DNA from: Planoprotostelium fungivorum
Lineage: Eukaryota; Evosea; Variosea; Cavosteliida; Cavosteliaceae
NCBI GenBank assembly: GCA_003024175.1
Contig: MDYQ01000113.1
Coordinates: 24,435-88,434, forward strand
Reading direction: 5' to 3'
DNA length: 64,000 nt
The position numbers and the translations under genes were made by a program. Below, one piece after another: positions 41,468 through 53,934 of the stretch. Below the pieces are notes generated by a model. That model was not told the DNA's origin, made no database searches, and was given only the letters and a program-made list of their open reading frames with translations. The stretch's first letter is position 1, and the number at the start of each line of letters is the position of its first letter.

Positions 41468-44400
41468 ATGGTGGACTCAAACTCTATCAATGTTGCTGTT
41501 CGTATAAGAAACCTCAACAGTAGAGAGCTCAAAGATAGAGCCGTCAATCAATGGCTCTACGATGAACGCTCTGTCGCACAGATGGACATGAATGGAAGAG
41601 CTATTCCTTCCGCTACATACACTTTCGGTGAAGATACATTGGGTATTATTATTCGTCCTCATCTGATGTCCCTCAGATCGCATTTTCTCTCCAGATGCCA
41701 CCAATCAAGAGGTATTCGATGTGATGGCAAGAGGCGTTATCCAATCAGCGATGAACGGTATTAATGGAACCATCTTCACGTACGGTCAGACCTCCTCTGG
41801 AAAGACTCACACGATGATGGGATCCCCTCAGATGCCCGGAATCATCCCTTTAGCCCTCACAGAGATCTTCAACCACATCGAAGCTTCACCAGGGAGACAA
41901 TTTCTCATTCGTTGTTCATACATGGAAATATACAACGAAGAGATCTGTGATCTTCTCAAAACTGGCTCTGAAAAGCTCAAGATCCACGAGGACCTCCAGG
42001 TAAGACCCATCAAAATCATCTCAAACGGTTCCATCATACTCATCTTCTTCAGAGGGGCATCTTTGTCGGCAACCTTCGAGAAGATATCGTCACTTCGGCC
42101 CAGCAGGTATATCCCCCTCTCATCCTCCATCTGATTCATTCAGGTCCTCGATCTGATGACAGAGGGAGAAAAGAACCGACACGTAGGTTCGACCAACATG
42201 AACGAGAGATCCAGCAGATCCCACACCATCTTCCGTCTAATCATCGAGAGCAGTGATCGAAGCGAGAGAGAGAGCTCAGCCCTTGGCAAGAGGAGATCTT
42301 CCCACAAGTACGTTCTCCTCTTCATTCGTCTTCCCTCACTGTCTCCTCTATCTCATCACTCCTCTCATCACAGAAATTGATTTCAACAGCGGCCCCGTCA
42401 AAGTCTCTTCTCTCAACTTGGTCGATCTCGCCGGTTCAGAGAGATCATCGCACACTGGAGCCATCGGCCTCCGACAGAAAGAGGGTCAGTCATTCCATCA
42501 TCATCCCATCCATCGATCGCCTTCATCTGATTCCGATCAGGAGGACACATCAACAAGTCTCTATTGACTCTCAGCACTGTCATCAAGAAGCTGAGTGAGA
42601 GCGGGTCCTCGGGTGGAATCCATATTCCGTACCGAGACAGTAAGCTGACGAGGATTCTACAACCTGCCCTGGGAGGAAATTCGAAGACGACTATCATCAC
42701 GACGGTCACACCTGCATCACTCTTTGTAGAAGACACGCACAGCACTCTAAAGTTTGCCAGCCGAGCGAAGACGATCACAAACACTCCGACTGTGAACGAG
42801 GTGATGTGCATGATGATGATGAAACGCTGATGGTGATAGGTGGTGGACGATACGACAGCGTTGTGTCGTCTGCGAAAAGACATGGAGAGTTTGAGGAAGC
42901 AACTCACACAAGGAACAACTGGTGAGTCCATCCACTCTCATCATCCATCATCCATCATCCATCATTGCAACATCATCATCATCATCGTCATCTCATGCTC
43001 TTTAGATTGTGAAGAGCTCAAAACACTCCGAGACGAGAAGAAGCAGATGACAGAGGATCGCGAGGAGATCGAGAAGCGGCTTGCCCAAACGGAAGGCCTG
43101 AGAAAACAGCAGGAGGAACAGATCCAGAGGCTGAAGGAGATGGTGCTCGTGTCTTCCACAGCAGCTGCTCCCGGCACGGTGAAGAAGAGCAAGAGAGATA
43201 ATCGAAGAGAGACCTGGTGTCCAGGGGAGGGAAATTTTGCCTTCGATCGAGTGAGTGGAGGGAGAGTTGTAGATGGATGACGTCATACAGGAGGGGCCGT
43301 TCAAGATACCCGCTTTCGTTCCGTCAAAGAGGGCGAGGGGTGAGGATTTTATTTCGATTTATTTCGGTCGAATTGGGACGGTGAAAGGGTTAGGACTGAT
43401 ATCGATGGACAGGTGATGCTGCGGCCGTTGTAAATCAACCAGAAGAGAGAGGAACAGAAGAGAAGACGATCACCGATGATGATGCGACAGTGGACGTCAC
43501 ATCTACCACTTCAGAGGCAGTCGACTCTTCAGATGTCTCAGAATTCGAGGCGATGAAGAAAAAGATCGATCAGGTGCGTACGATGATGATGATGATGTCA
43601 CCTGATGAGATTTCTTCAAGTTGAAAAAGAAGAATTTGAGACTGAAGAGAGAGAAGACGGAGATGTTGGGAGAAGAGTCTGAATCCAACGAGAAAGAGGT
43701 GATTTCCCGCCCTTTTCTCTCTTTCGAAATTCAAATCATCTACAGGTCCGCCGCCTGGAAATGAAGTATGTCGATTTGGAGCACACGAACCACGAGATGA
43801 CGAAGCAGATCGAAACATTGAAGCAGCAACTGAAGACGACCGAATCACAGCAGTGGACACCTCTGGCAGAGAGGGATCTTGCGCCCATGCAGACACCCAT
43901 CAGAGGGTCATCGATTCCTCGTCTGAGTATGAGGTACATCCGATTTCCATTCACACCCACTTTGATCTACATCGTCACGTGATTCCACGTTTTTTTCATA
44001 CACACGAAGACATCGTATCATAACACGTCGAACTGTTTCGAAAAATTCGTCTTCACATTTTATTCACTTTTATTTCAGTCGTACGGTCAACCGCCTGCCT
44101 CCTCCATCTGTCAACCGAAACGTTTCATTGGAATGCGAAATCGATCGCCAGAGAGTGAATCAAGAGAGAATGGAAGAAGAGAAGAACAAGCTTCAGAGAG
44201 AATTGTCCGAAGCCAAACTAGAGATCCACAACCTCATCACAGCCCAACACAAATTCCGCGTCGAGGTACATCTACAACGTTGTAGATGATGAATTTCTCA
44301 CGATGCGATAGAAGAAGAAGGCTGAAGAGGAAGCCAACTGGATGGAGAAGGAGAAGGACAGCGTTGAGAAGGAGAGAGAAAAGTGGAGAGTGAAAGAGGC

Positions 44401-46781
44401 AGACTACAAGGAGAAGCTGAAGCAGATGACAACAGAGAAGAACAGCCTGAGCACCGAGAAGCTGCAACACGAGAGAGATCTGAAGCTATTGAGAGATCAG
44501 ATGGGAAAGATGCAGAAGGGGGTGAGACGATTTTATTCGATTTTATTCTTCATATTTGGGACTCATCCGATTTCAGTTGGAGAAGGACAAGAGGAGCGAC
44601 GGCAAGATGAAAGAACTGAACAGTCAGCTGTCCATCAAAGAGAAGCAGAACGAGCACATGTCCAAAGCAAACGAGAAGATCAAGTCACAGTTGACATCGG
44701 TAGAGGAAGACATGGAGAACCTCCAGAGAGAGTACGACGTATTGCAGCAGGTGAGACGTCTATCTCATGATGCATCATGATGCGGACGTGATGATGTGAT
44801 GGAGATTGATCGACGTTGTAGAAGTACTCGACAGTGTTGAGCGAACAAGATGTTCTCAGAGAATGTGCAGAACAATCCAATATCGAATCAGATGAACTCA
44901 GACGAGAGGTATTTTATTCTATTTTATTCTATTTCATTCTGTTCTGCTCTATTTCATTCTGTTCTATACCTTTCATATGTTTTATTCTATTTTATTTCAT
45001 TTTACGGTCTCACCTCGTTGTAGATGGAGATCCGTGAGCAGACTTACACCGAAGATCTATCGAGAAAACTCGCCGAAATTTCACGATTGGAAGACAGTGC
45101 TAGGAACATGCTCTCCCAGATCGAGTCATTAGAAGATTCCGAGAAGATTCTAAAGAGGGACGTGCAGCTGTTGCACGCAGACGCAGTTACGTACAGAGAC
45201 ACCATCGATGGTCTCGAAAATTCCGAGAAAATTCTCAGACACGACATCGACCTCATGTCACGTGAGGCGGACATGTACAGGGATACCATAGAGGGGTTGG
45301 AAAATTCCGAGAAAGATCTGAAGGGTAAGCTGAGCTTGAGCGAGGGAGAGGTAGAAGAGAGTCAGAGGATCATGAATGCCCAACTCGAAGAAATCCAAGT
45401 GAAATTTCGATTTGAAAATTAGGACTTACGTATCCAGCTGTGCCGTCACACCGTGGAGAGATACGAGGAAGCCATTCGTTTGGTTCGAGAGAGGATGGAA
45501 CATCATGAGGAATGTCACAGACATCATGAGGAATGTCACAGACATCATGAGGAATGTCACAGACATCATGAGGCTTCGGAGGTGTTTGTAGAAGGTACCT
45601 CACCTCTATCGGACTCCCTTCGTTACGTCCTGCGAGCCATCGATGTCAAGTGCAATGAATTGGGACGATCTACAACGGAGGCACGCGATTTATCCGAGGC
45701 CTCCGCACGATTCGAAGAAGAGAACGCCAAGCTCATCGAAGAGGTGATCCCTTTTATTTTCCATCTACAACGAGACTCATGTCTTCAGATCGAAGAGTTG
45801 AGACGACAGATGAGTGATGACGTGGCCAGTCATGCAGATCAGGTCTCCATCATGCATCAGGACCTGTCCGATAGAGAAGAAGAAGTTCAACATCTAAAGA
45901 CACAGCTGCAGGAGCTCCAACGTGAGATGTCCGACGCTGTTCGCGTGCATCAGCAGCAGATCGAAGAGAGAGAAGGTGAGACGTGAAGAGGTAGAGGAAG
46001 CTCATGAGATGCAGCTGCACGTGTCGAGTTGACGGAGGCATACGCGTCTAAATCTCGCGACATGATGTCGCTGATGACGCAGCTGGCCGAGTCGGTGGAC
46101 ATCTGCAGAGTCATGGCTGGGGATACAGAGAACCTCAAGATACGATTCGAAACGAAGACGAGAGAGTGCGAAGAGCTTCGGGCCGGTCTGTCCTCTTTAG
46201 AGGTATCGCTCATGGTCCGTGTCGTCTCGTGCTGACGAAAAAAAAAGGAGCGCTATGTGTCGGAATCGAACTCGTGGCGACAGTTGAGAGATGCCATGAG
46301 CTTGCAGCTGGAAGAAGAGAAGAGGAAGAAGGAAGAGGAAGTAGAGAGGATGAGACAGGACCGTCAGAATCTGAAGCAGAACTCGCAAGCTCATCAGAAG
46401 AAGTTGTGTGACATGGTAGAAGCTTACTCTGCGAAATGCGAGAGACAGAAGCAGATCATCACAGATCGTGAAGAGGAGGTAAGACGTGGACGTGCATGCA
46501 TGCGATGAGCTGATGAAAAACAGTTGGACAAGATGTTCTCTAGCAACAAGAAACTCGTAGAGGAGAAGAACAAGTACTTTGAGCTGGTGAGACGATGATG
46601 CATGTGTGACGTCACCATCATCTGATGTCGAGATCAGTTCAAAGAAGAGCAGAAGAAACGTCATCACATGATGGGAGTGTATAAAGAAGAGGACAACAAG
46701 GAGAACGTCAGTGCTAACGTGAGAGGTCTGCCTCCTCTACCCCCCAGTTTGGCTGTTCGTGGAGAGAGCCAACACAAATAA
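41468..46781 (+). CDS. Kinesin-7 (CENP-E-like) mitotic motor
   Basis: N-terminal microtubule motor with a long coiled-coil stalk. The start is [20 protein letters not shown] (41468). P-loop: [32 protein letters not shown]; switch [18 protein letters not shown]; switch [15 protein letters not shown]; then [20 protein letters not shown] and [17 protein letters not shown], all intact. [13 protein letters not shown] follows the neck, a motif I associate with kinesin-7 proteins. The stalk runs over many short exons with internal repeats ([20 protein letters not shown]-type) and a His/Glu/Cys 21-bp tandem repeat. The C-terminus has [11 protein letters not shown], a KEN-box-like APC/C degron. The last exon either reads through to TAA at 46781 or splices at GTGAGAGG...CCCCAG and ends near 46862. 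Expected at kinetochores or the spindle midzone. An E2F-like site lies upstream. Confidence 0.88.
44269..44288. repeat. Perfect 20-bp palindrome catctacaacgttgtagatg in kinesin intron
   Basis: It is self-complementary over its whole length and sits at the 5' end of a roughly 45-nt intron in the stalk region, between exons ending HKFRVE and starting KKKAEEEAN. This is the best copy of the intron motif also found at 33030, 34231 and 48057. Confidence 0.85.
45501..45573. repeat. 21-bp coding minisatellite in kinesin stalk
   Basis: The unit catcatgaggaatgtcacaga is repeated three times perfectly (45501-45563) plus half a unit. It encodes HHEECHR repeats of seven residues, so copy-number change keeps both the reading frame and the coiled-coil heptad register. 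Confidence 0.85.
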
Positions 46782-46958
46782 AGAGAAGAGGAAACGTCGC
46801 CAAATTTATCATGTCTTTAGAAGGGGCGGTAGTGGACAGGATAAGACGTCAACTTGTTCTGTGAGAGGTAGTCGCTCCAGTGGTTCCAACCCAAAGCCTT
46901 TACACATTCGATCTGTCTGTCTAACAAGTCCTTCTGTCTCATCGTCAACATCATCGTC

Positions 46959-49900
46959 TCACGATGTGTTCAACATCACCTTTGTCGAATCGGACGCAGA
47001 GAGAGAAGACAACTTCTTCGTTGCCGCGGCGAGAGAGAGGGCGTGGTGTCCTTGGAGTTTGTTCTGAGTGGCCTCTAAAGCGAGTAGCTTGACGTTGTCC
47101 TCTTCGACCCACTTCTTCAGCTCCTTCTTCGTCTCTTCTGCTTCTTTCGTGGATCCCAATTCTGCGAATGCGACGCTCCTCCTGTCCATGTGTCAGCATC
47201 ATCACGATGGAGATCGTCTAATCATCATGATTGAGATCGTCGCGTGCATCATCTGAACTTGATGATGATGATGCACCTGTGGAGGGTGTTGATGTAGATC
47301 TCCTTTGTCTCGTCCCATTCTTTTCTGACTCTCAATTGTTCCGGGTCACTGTTGTCCACCTTTGTTCCATAGTGTGCCGCCATCTCCTTCTCCGATATCT
47401 TTCCGAGAATTTCCCCCGACTTTTCCAAGACTTTTTCCTTCTCTTTCTTCTCTTCGTGTGCCTGCAGGACCAACTGAAGCAGGGGCAGGTGATCTGATGC
47501 ATTGGGGACTTGATCTACAACTGTGTAGAACGTCTCGTAATCTTTTTTCCCCAATAGAGTTCCCAGGAACGTGACCGTCTGGTCGAGGAGAAATTTCTTG
47601 TACTTTTCTTCTCCCGTCAGAATCTTCTCCGCCGGATTCGTCTCATTTTTCTCGGAAATTTTCGCGAGGGGTACGATGTAACGGAACGGCTGCTTGTAAT
47701 CCTTTAAAACCTGGAAAAATGAATTTACAAACAATAAAATAGAATAAAATAACGCACCGTGAAGTGTCCCAAAAGTGTATCTCCCGCCTTGATCAATTTG
47801 GAACTCTGCGTCCCGACCGCCTTCACGTGAATCGAAGTCCACTTGTCCTTGCCCAACTTCTTTCTAGAGTACGTCTTACCCTCAGCTACAGCATCTTGCA
47901 CGTTGGAGTAGATCTTAAAGTCTAAACCCTTGAGGTCGGTGTCGCTGATCTTGTGCTGTATCATCAAGATATCGTTCTTGTGTTTTTCCAATGTCTCTTT
48001 GCTATCGTGACGTAATTGCAGTCGAACGATGTAGTCTCCTGTGAAATGTCAACGGTCATCTACAACGTTGTAGACGGACCTTTTTGGAGGGAGAATTTGT
48101 AACGTTCGGAGTAAGAGTCGCCGGAACCGATGAATTTCTTGTTGGTGTCATAGATGAACCAAAGTTGGGATTCAAATGGAGATTCATAGAGGAGAGGGCT
48201 GTGGGATGGGAGGAAACAGAACAAGTCTTCTACCTGTCTTCATCATCAGCAACGTGATCGGACATCATCAGATCATGTCGATCGTTATCAGGACAGTGAT
48301 GATCGGGAGAATCATCACCTTGTCTTCTAATTTGAACTTGTACGTGAGAACGAGTTGGAGGATGTTACGATTGTCAGGTAAGACATCTCTGATGGAATCC
48401 AAGGGAGAGATGTTACTCTCGCTGGGCCTGACAGGTCTCTGCAGTTGAGACACCTTTGTACGTCAGAAGGTTCTGTAAAAATTCGAGGAAATTTCACCTT
48501 GACGGAGGGGGATATGTCTTCCATCCTCGTTGTAGATTGAGCGTCGATCCTTAAAATAGAATCGTTTCCGTTCAGAATGAAACCGCCGGAATTTTCCAAG
48601 TTGACTCCGTGGTAAGATATCGTGTACGACATCTTACTCTTTCCCAGGGAATTCCAAAATTGTCCCAGGCACACCTTCCCTCGTCAGCGAGAGATAGAAT
48701 GAATTCAAATGAAATAAAATGAAATAAAATATATTGAATCACCTCCAGAGGAATATCTTGCAGTATGGGAACGTGGAAAGTCTTCGATTCGGTTGGTTGT
48801 AGACGGAAGAATTGTTGGACTTCTGTGTCACGGTAGGGTACGTGTCGTTTCACTTGCTGCGTGTGGATGACAAACATTCGGCTCGTATCTGAATCTTCTC
48901 TCTTGATGGTGATATCTACTCAATTTCAGTCTCTCGCACGTCACAATTGATCGAGGTGTGATGATGGTGATGCTGATGATGATGATGATGATGTTCACCC
49001 GCTGAAGATACACCGTGAGGTGGTTGAAGAAAGATCCTCTTCAAACCTCCCGAGGTGAACTCCGCGTTCCCTTCCACCTTGAATTCTCCATCACTCGGTG
49101 GAGCCGTGGGCTTGATGACCGTTATGGGAATACGGAATACCGGTCCCGCCTGCGGAACGTCCGAATCGAAGCCTTGCACCTGCTCCCGTTCAGAATTTGA
49201 ATTTCAAACTTTTCCCGCCGGCGGGAGATCACCTCCGTGTAATAGGCTCTTCCCTCTTCCAAGGCGGTGGGGTCCACCCTCACGCTGATATTTCTCGAAC
49301 CACTGGTCGATACGAGATACTGCGGACATTTCACCCAGTTTTCCGTCGATTTCAGCAGAATTCTCCTCTCGTACTGGACTTTGTCTGGGTTCGGTGTGTC
49401 CTCGTGCCACACAGCGTCCACCGTAACGGTGAATTCGTGAGGTCTGCTCGTCTCTCGCAGAGATCTCAGGTAGATTCCCCGCTTCTGTTTGATCTTGATC
49501 TGATGACGTCATCACACGTCATCACTTGTCATCACACCTCGTAACGGAGATCGGGGTTGTGAGGAGATTTGGAGATGTATTCGAATGCTTCTCTCACTCG
49601 AATGCAACCACAGCCAACGGCCCATGGTTCCGCTCCTGTGATGACGTGTCAATGATATCGTGATGAACGGTACGATATCTCATGTCATGTAGCATATGGA
49701 TGTTGTGAGATATCGTGAAGATATCGAGGTGCGATGAGAGATGATATCTTAACGAGATATCTCACCGGGTATCAACTTTGCCGTGTTCTCCACTCCAACT
49801 TTGACGCTGTCATGATGTCACATCACATTCGTCACGACATCTCACCTGTGTGGTCTATATTTGACACCCTTATCCTTCAACGCAGACAACACAAGCGCGA

Positions 49901-51732
49901 TCGCACCACAAGCATTGGGTGAAGACATTGAAGTTCCGTTCATGTGTTGGTATTTTTGCAGCGTCCTACCCCCTTCAATAGAAAACTCGCGGAAATCTCA
50001 CCAGTTGGGAACGGCAGCGAAGGCCCCGCCAGGAGCGCAGATAGAGATTCCGCGATCGCCATCGAACGTGGGTCCGCGGCTGGACCATGTGTACATGATG
50101 TCGGGTAATTTCTCACGGAGAGAATATTCCGTGGGCATCATCTGGGAGGAGACGTAAGCTCCGACTCCGATTACGCCCGCGGTGGAGCCGCCGGGGCAGC
50201 CGACGGAGCTGAGAGCGGGTCCATTGTTTCCTGGAAAATGTCATCCATCCGTACGACATCAAGTGATCATCGTCATTCAGATCATCATCATCGTGATCAT
50301 CATCGTGATCATTGACGTGATGATCGTGATCATCTTTAGACGATCGTGAAATCATTCATATGAAATGAATCACCTCCAGAGCAAACGAAGATGATGTCGT
50401 GCCTGTTGACAAACTCTTTGATGATCTCTATGGTTCGTCCCACGTTGGGTCGATTGGCCGCCTCACCGTAGGACATGTTGATGACGTCACAGCCGTTTCT
50501 CTTGGCCGCAATCAATCCTCTCACGACCGATGTTCCGATCTACAACGCGCTCGTTAGAGAAGGTACGACGTCATATGTGATATCACGACTCACCTCTTCA
50601 GAACCCTGTCTGTGATCTCCGATCTTGACCGACACGATCTGGTCATGACCGTCATGATGATGAACTTTCTTCATCTCGCATGCGATGACCCACCTGTACA
50701 CCGGGTGCGACTCCGTTGAGTTCCGGCTGCTGAGGGTGATGGGCACCCACAATTCCCGCCACGTGTGTACCGTGCGGAGAGCAGTCTGTTACGATGGAGA
50801 CGATATTACCCTCTTCGTAGATGTTGATGCAGTAACTCATCATGTCCACATCAGACATGCGATCGTATTGTCTTTCCACGTGATAATCGGTCATGACCTG
50901 TGTCGTTGTAGATAGAGGATAAAATGGACATGGATCACCTTGGCCGATGTGAGATCGCCACTCGATCGTGTGTCAACAACGGCGTTCCAGCGGTCACCGT
51001 CGTGGAAACAGATGACATCCATCAGAGGTCCTCGATCGCTGTAGCTCTTTGATAATTCATCGAGTTGGTTGACTCTGGCTTCGAGCTCTTTCCTCTCTGT
51101 CGATTTGTCTCCCTCCAATTTGTTCCTTTTCAAGGTGAGATGGGGATGATTGGAATGCAATCACTTGTCCGGGTTCTGTCGATCGAAATCATCCAACTCG
51201 CGGAGAGCCTTCGTCTTCGCTTCTCTCTGTTGGATGTCGAATGTCTTTTGTCTCTCTTTCTTCACTCGGTCAACCAGTGGCTTGCTGAAGAGTTCGTATG
51301 CAGATATCATTCCAATGTGCCATTTGCCACTGGGGTTCTTCCAATTTCCCAGTCGGAGAGTTCTCCCGCTGAGTCCCTGTGATTCGTTCAGAGTTGTACG
51401 ATGGATAATGTTCATACTTTGATCTCCTTTTCTCCTTCAACGACGTTGGAGGTGTCAACATCTCCAGAGCCAGTGCCATCGATGATGTCTACCACTTTGG
51501 GCCTTCCGTCAGGTGTCGTCTGTAAGCATCAATAACCATGTCTAAAGAGTTCACCGACCTGAAGCCCTGCAGCCGCAGGGTCCACACCCGTATCAAATAT
51601 AGCAACGATAACACCTCGTCCATCCCATTTTTCGGACGCACTGCCCTTCAGGAACTCTAAAGCTCCCGTCTCATCCTTTGGAAGGAGCCCATCTACGGGA
51701 AATTGTTCTACATTCTGTTGCCATGCTGCCAT
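46959..51732 (-). CDS. TPP2: Tripeptidyl peptidase II
   Basis: Giant cytosolic subtilisin-type exopeptidase that trims proteasome products from the N-terminus. The start is [20 protein letters not shown] (51732). The catalytic Asp is in [17 protein letters not shown], then [20 protein letters not shown]. His is in [20 protein letters not shown]. The oxyanion and Ser region has [12 protein letters not shown] and [20 protein letters not shown] with Ser in GTSMS. A very long C-terminal part holds TPP2-specific beta-sandwich and helical domains ([43 protein letters not shown]) and ends near [20 protein letters not shown] ... TKVMLNTS (stop 46959). Triad residues are all present. More than fifteen introns. 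The length is consistent with family members of about 1,200-1,300 residues. Convergent with the kinesin gene. Confidence 0.92.
48057..48075. repeat. Palindrome catctacaacgttgtagac in TPP2 intron
   Basis: Fourth intronic copy of the catctacaac/gttgtag inverted motif, here in a minus-strand gene. The palindrome is complete except for the last base pair. Confidence 0.75.
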
Positions 51733-51856
51733 CGTTCCTTTTTGTGTTGGCGTGATTAGTGACGAGGGCAGCCCAAATATTTGAGACGCATATATTCGTC
51801 CTCTTCTTGAAGTCCAAATTGTCCGAATTGCAGCTCCCAGCTCATCATGATGTTAT

Positions 51857-53605
51857 TTACATAGCTCGGCATACCCGATCGATTACCCTCTCCTCTCTTC
51901 TCTCTTGTCTTCCGTCCCCGTTTGCTGCCCCATCCTAAACATCATCAGACATAAGAAGAGATGATTCATGATGTGATCTGCGATACATACAATGACATCG
52001 ATAGGGGATTTGTCTTGCAGGGGGATGTCAAACAGAGAAGGCCAGTCCATCATAGACGGTCCCAGCAGATGAACACTGTCCATATTGCCGTGATGCTCAA
52101 AGTGTCTGTATTCTACCATCTGCACTCCTCTCACGTCCTCTAGCCACATCACTCTCCTTCTCAGCTTCTTCCCTTCCATATCTTCTGTGTAAAAGTACGT
52201 TCTCTTCAGGCTTCCTGTTCTCCATTGAGATGTATTCACGATGATCAAGACGTTGTGACGATCATGAGAAGTGATCGTCACCTGAACACATGGCACCTCG
52301 ACTCGATTTCCACAGGTACCCGTCTGAATTGCCAGAAGGCAAGAAAGAAGGTCCAGTGTAAGCATAGCAGTAGATATTCTCTACGTCACGAAAGAAAGCA
52401 TCTACATCCATCACTCTCTGCACTCTCTCTCTGACGCTCACTGGGCAGGGTCTGACGGGTAGTGGAACCATAGTGTGGGTTCTTTTTGATGTGACGGATG
52501 CAATTCTCCACGAATGTGTCCCACTTTGCCCTCGTCCAAATTCGCTTGGATGGTGACGGGTTCATGATGAGAGGGACACGGGAATCAGAGTGGAGATCTC
52601 TCATGGATAAGACGAGGTAAGTGTCGGGTAAGACCTGACACAAATGAGAGACGATCGTCTTCACGATGCGATGCATCTGATGATGATGTCGTGATCATAT
52701 CACCCGACGGACGCAAAAGTAGAACGTCCCGGGAAAAGAAGGAATGCGATGTTGGAATTTAGACACTTCCGCGTGTGGGTCGATGTGTTTGTTGATGAGA
52801 TCACTGAATGGAAGGCTCTCCTCTCTGTTAACTGTTTACATTCAGAAGACGAACGATGCGGTGATGGATGACCTATTTTTCCCTTCAATTGTTGTGGGCT
52901 GTTCAATTGGAAGAGTTGGCAACTATTGAGGTTGCTACCTAAGAGGTGGATCCGATCCTGTTGATCGATTTGCATGACACCTAATATGACGTCTTTCAAG
53001 CCGAGAATGTTTTGAATCACGTCTTGTTCCACCGCTGCGATCAGAGATTGGAGATCTCGGGGCCCTTCATTTGTCAGAGACATTGTGATGAGAGGGACCC
53101 ACGAAATTTTCTTCCATTGATTGGAGAGGGGAGACGAGGTCATGTATGTCTCTGACCCTCTTGGCCGTGATTATGACGCTGATGTCATTATCGTCTTCGA
53201 CTCTCCTGTATCTGTTTGATTTCAGATGGATATCTGTGACAGTATCGTAAATTGGCTCACTTAATGCGTAGGTACGAATGTGGCAATCGAAGATCCTCTC
53301 TTGTGATATTCTCTCCTCTACCAACTCTACTCACTGAGTTCCAGAAAGAGAGGCAGACGGGACTGCCAGGTGATCAATCTTCTCATACCGCAGATTGTGT
53401 GTCACCTCTTCTTCTCAGTCTCTAGTAGTGGCTGCATGATGTCTCGAGCGGCATCATTCACGACTGGAATAGAGGGTTCTGATGTGAATGGCCAGTCTGT
53501 CTTTGAAAACACGGCAATCACGGTCGCCTTCTCCGATGTGAGCACCACATTCAACGCAGCCTCTTCTATTGGAAGTGGTGGTACGTCTATCCGCTGCCTT
53601 TTCAT
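51857..53605 (-). CDS. Unnamed protein with a possible CG-1-like C-terminal domain
   Basis: The start is MKRQRIDVPPLPIEEAALNV (53605). Exons join as TEKKR/RLITWQSRLPLFLEL, then RIFDCHIRTYALSEPIYDTV, VIITAKR to KISWVPLITMSLTNEG, and RDLQSLIAAVEQDVIQ; continuing SLPFSDLINKHIDPHAEV, FPGTFYFCVRR and LPDTYLVLSMRD. The C-terminal part has SFLPSGNSDGYLWKSSRG, LKRTYFYTEDMEGKKLRRRV and MWLEDVRGVQMVEYRHF, which recalls the CG-1 DNA-binding domain of CAMTA factors (DGYxWK ... RRxYWLL ... LVHY). Only these spaced residues agree, so the match is weak. The last exon ends VIDRVCRAM (stop 51857) if the GTATGT intron near 51985 is used, or at 51883 if not. If truly CG-1, it would be a transcription factor; otherwise unknown. 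Confidence 0.5.
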
Positions 53606-53934
53606 GCGGGGTGGAAGATGCGTATTGAATAACTCCGGTGAAAACGGGTTGAAGGGTGAGTATTCATATTAATACCAGGAAGCTTGCCTATCACAAGTGA
53701 TGTATAATATCACAGACGCGACTATTCATTCCCTCTCAGAGGCTCACCTTCATCCCTGTTTCCTTCACAATAGGATCGCTCTTCTCGTTTTCATTCATTC
53801 ATCATATTGATCACCACCCTCTTTATCTGACAATCCGAATTGCAGCCCCCTGAATGTCAAGATGTCATTTACAAAGCCTTCACTCATGTGTGAGAACGAT
53901 CACGCACATCGTGCACTCGCAAAACATACATTTA

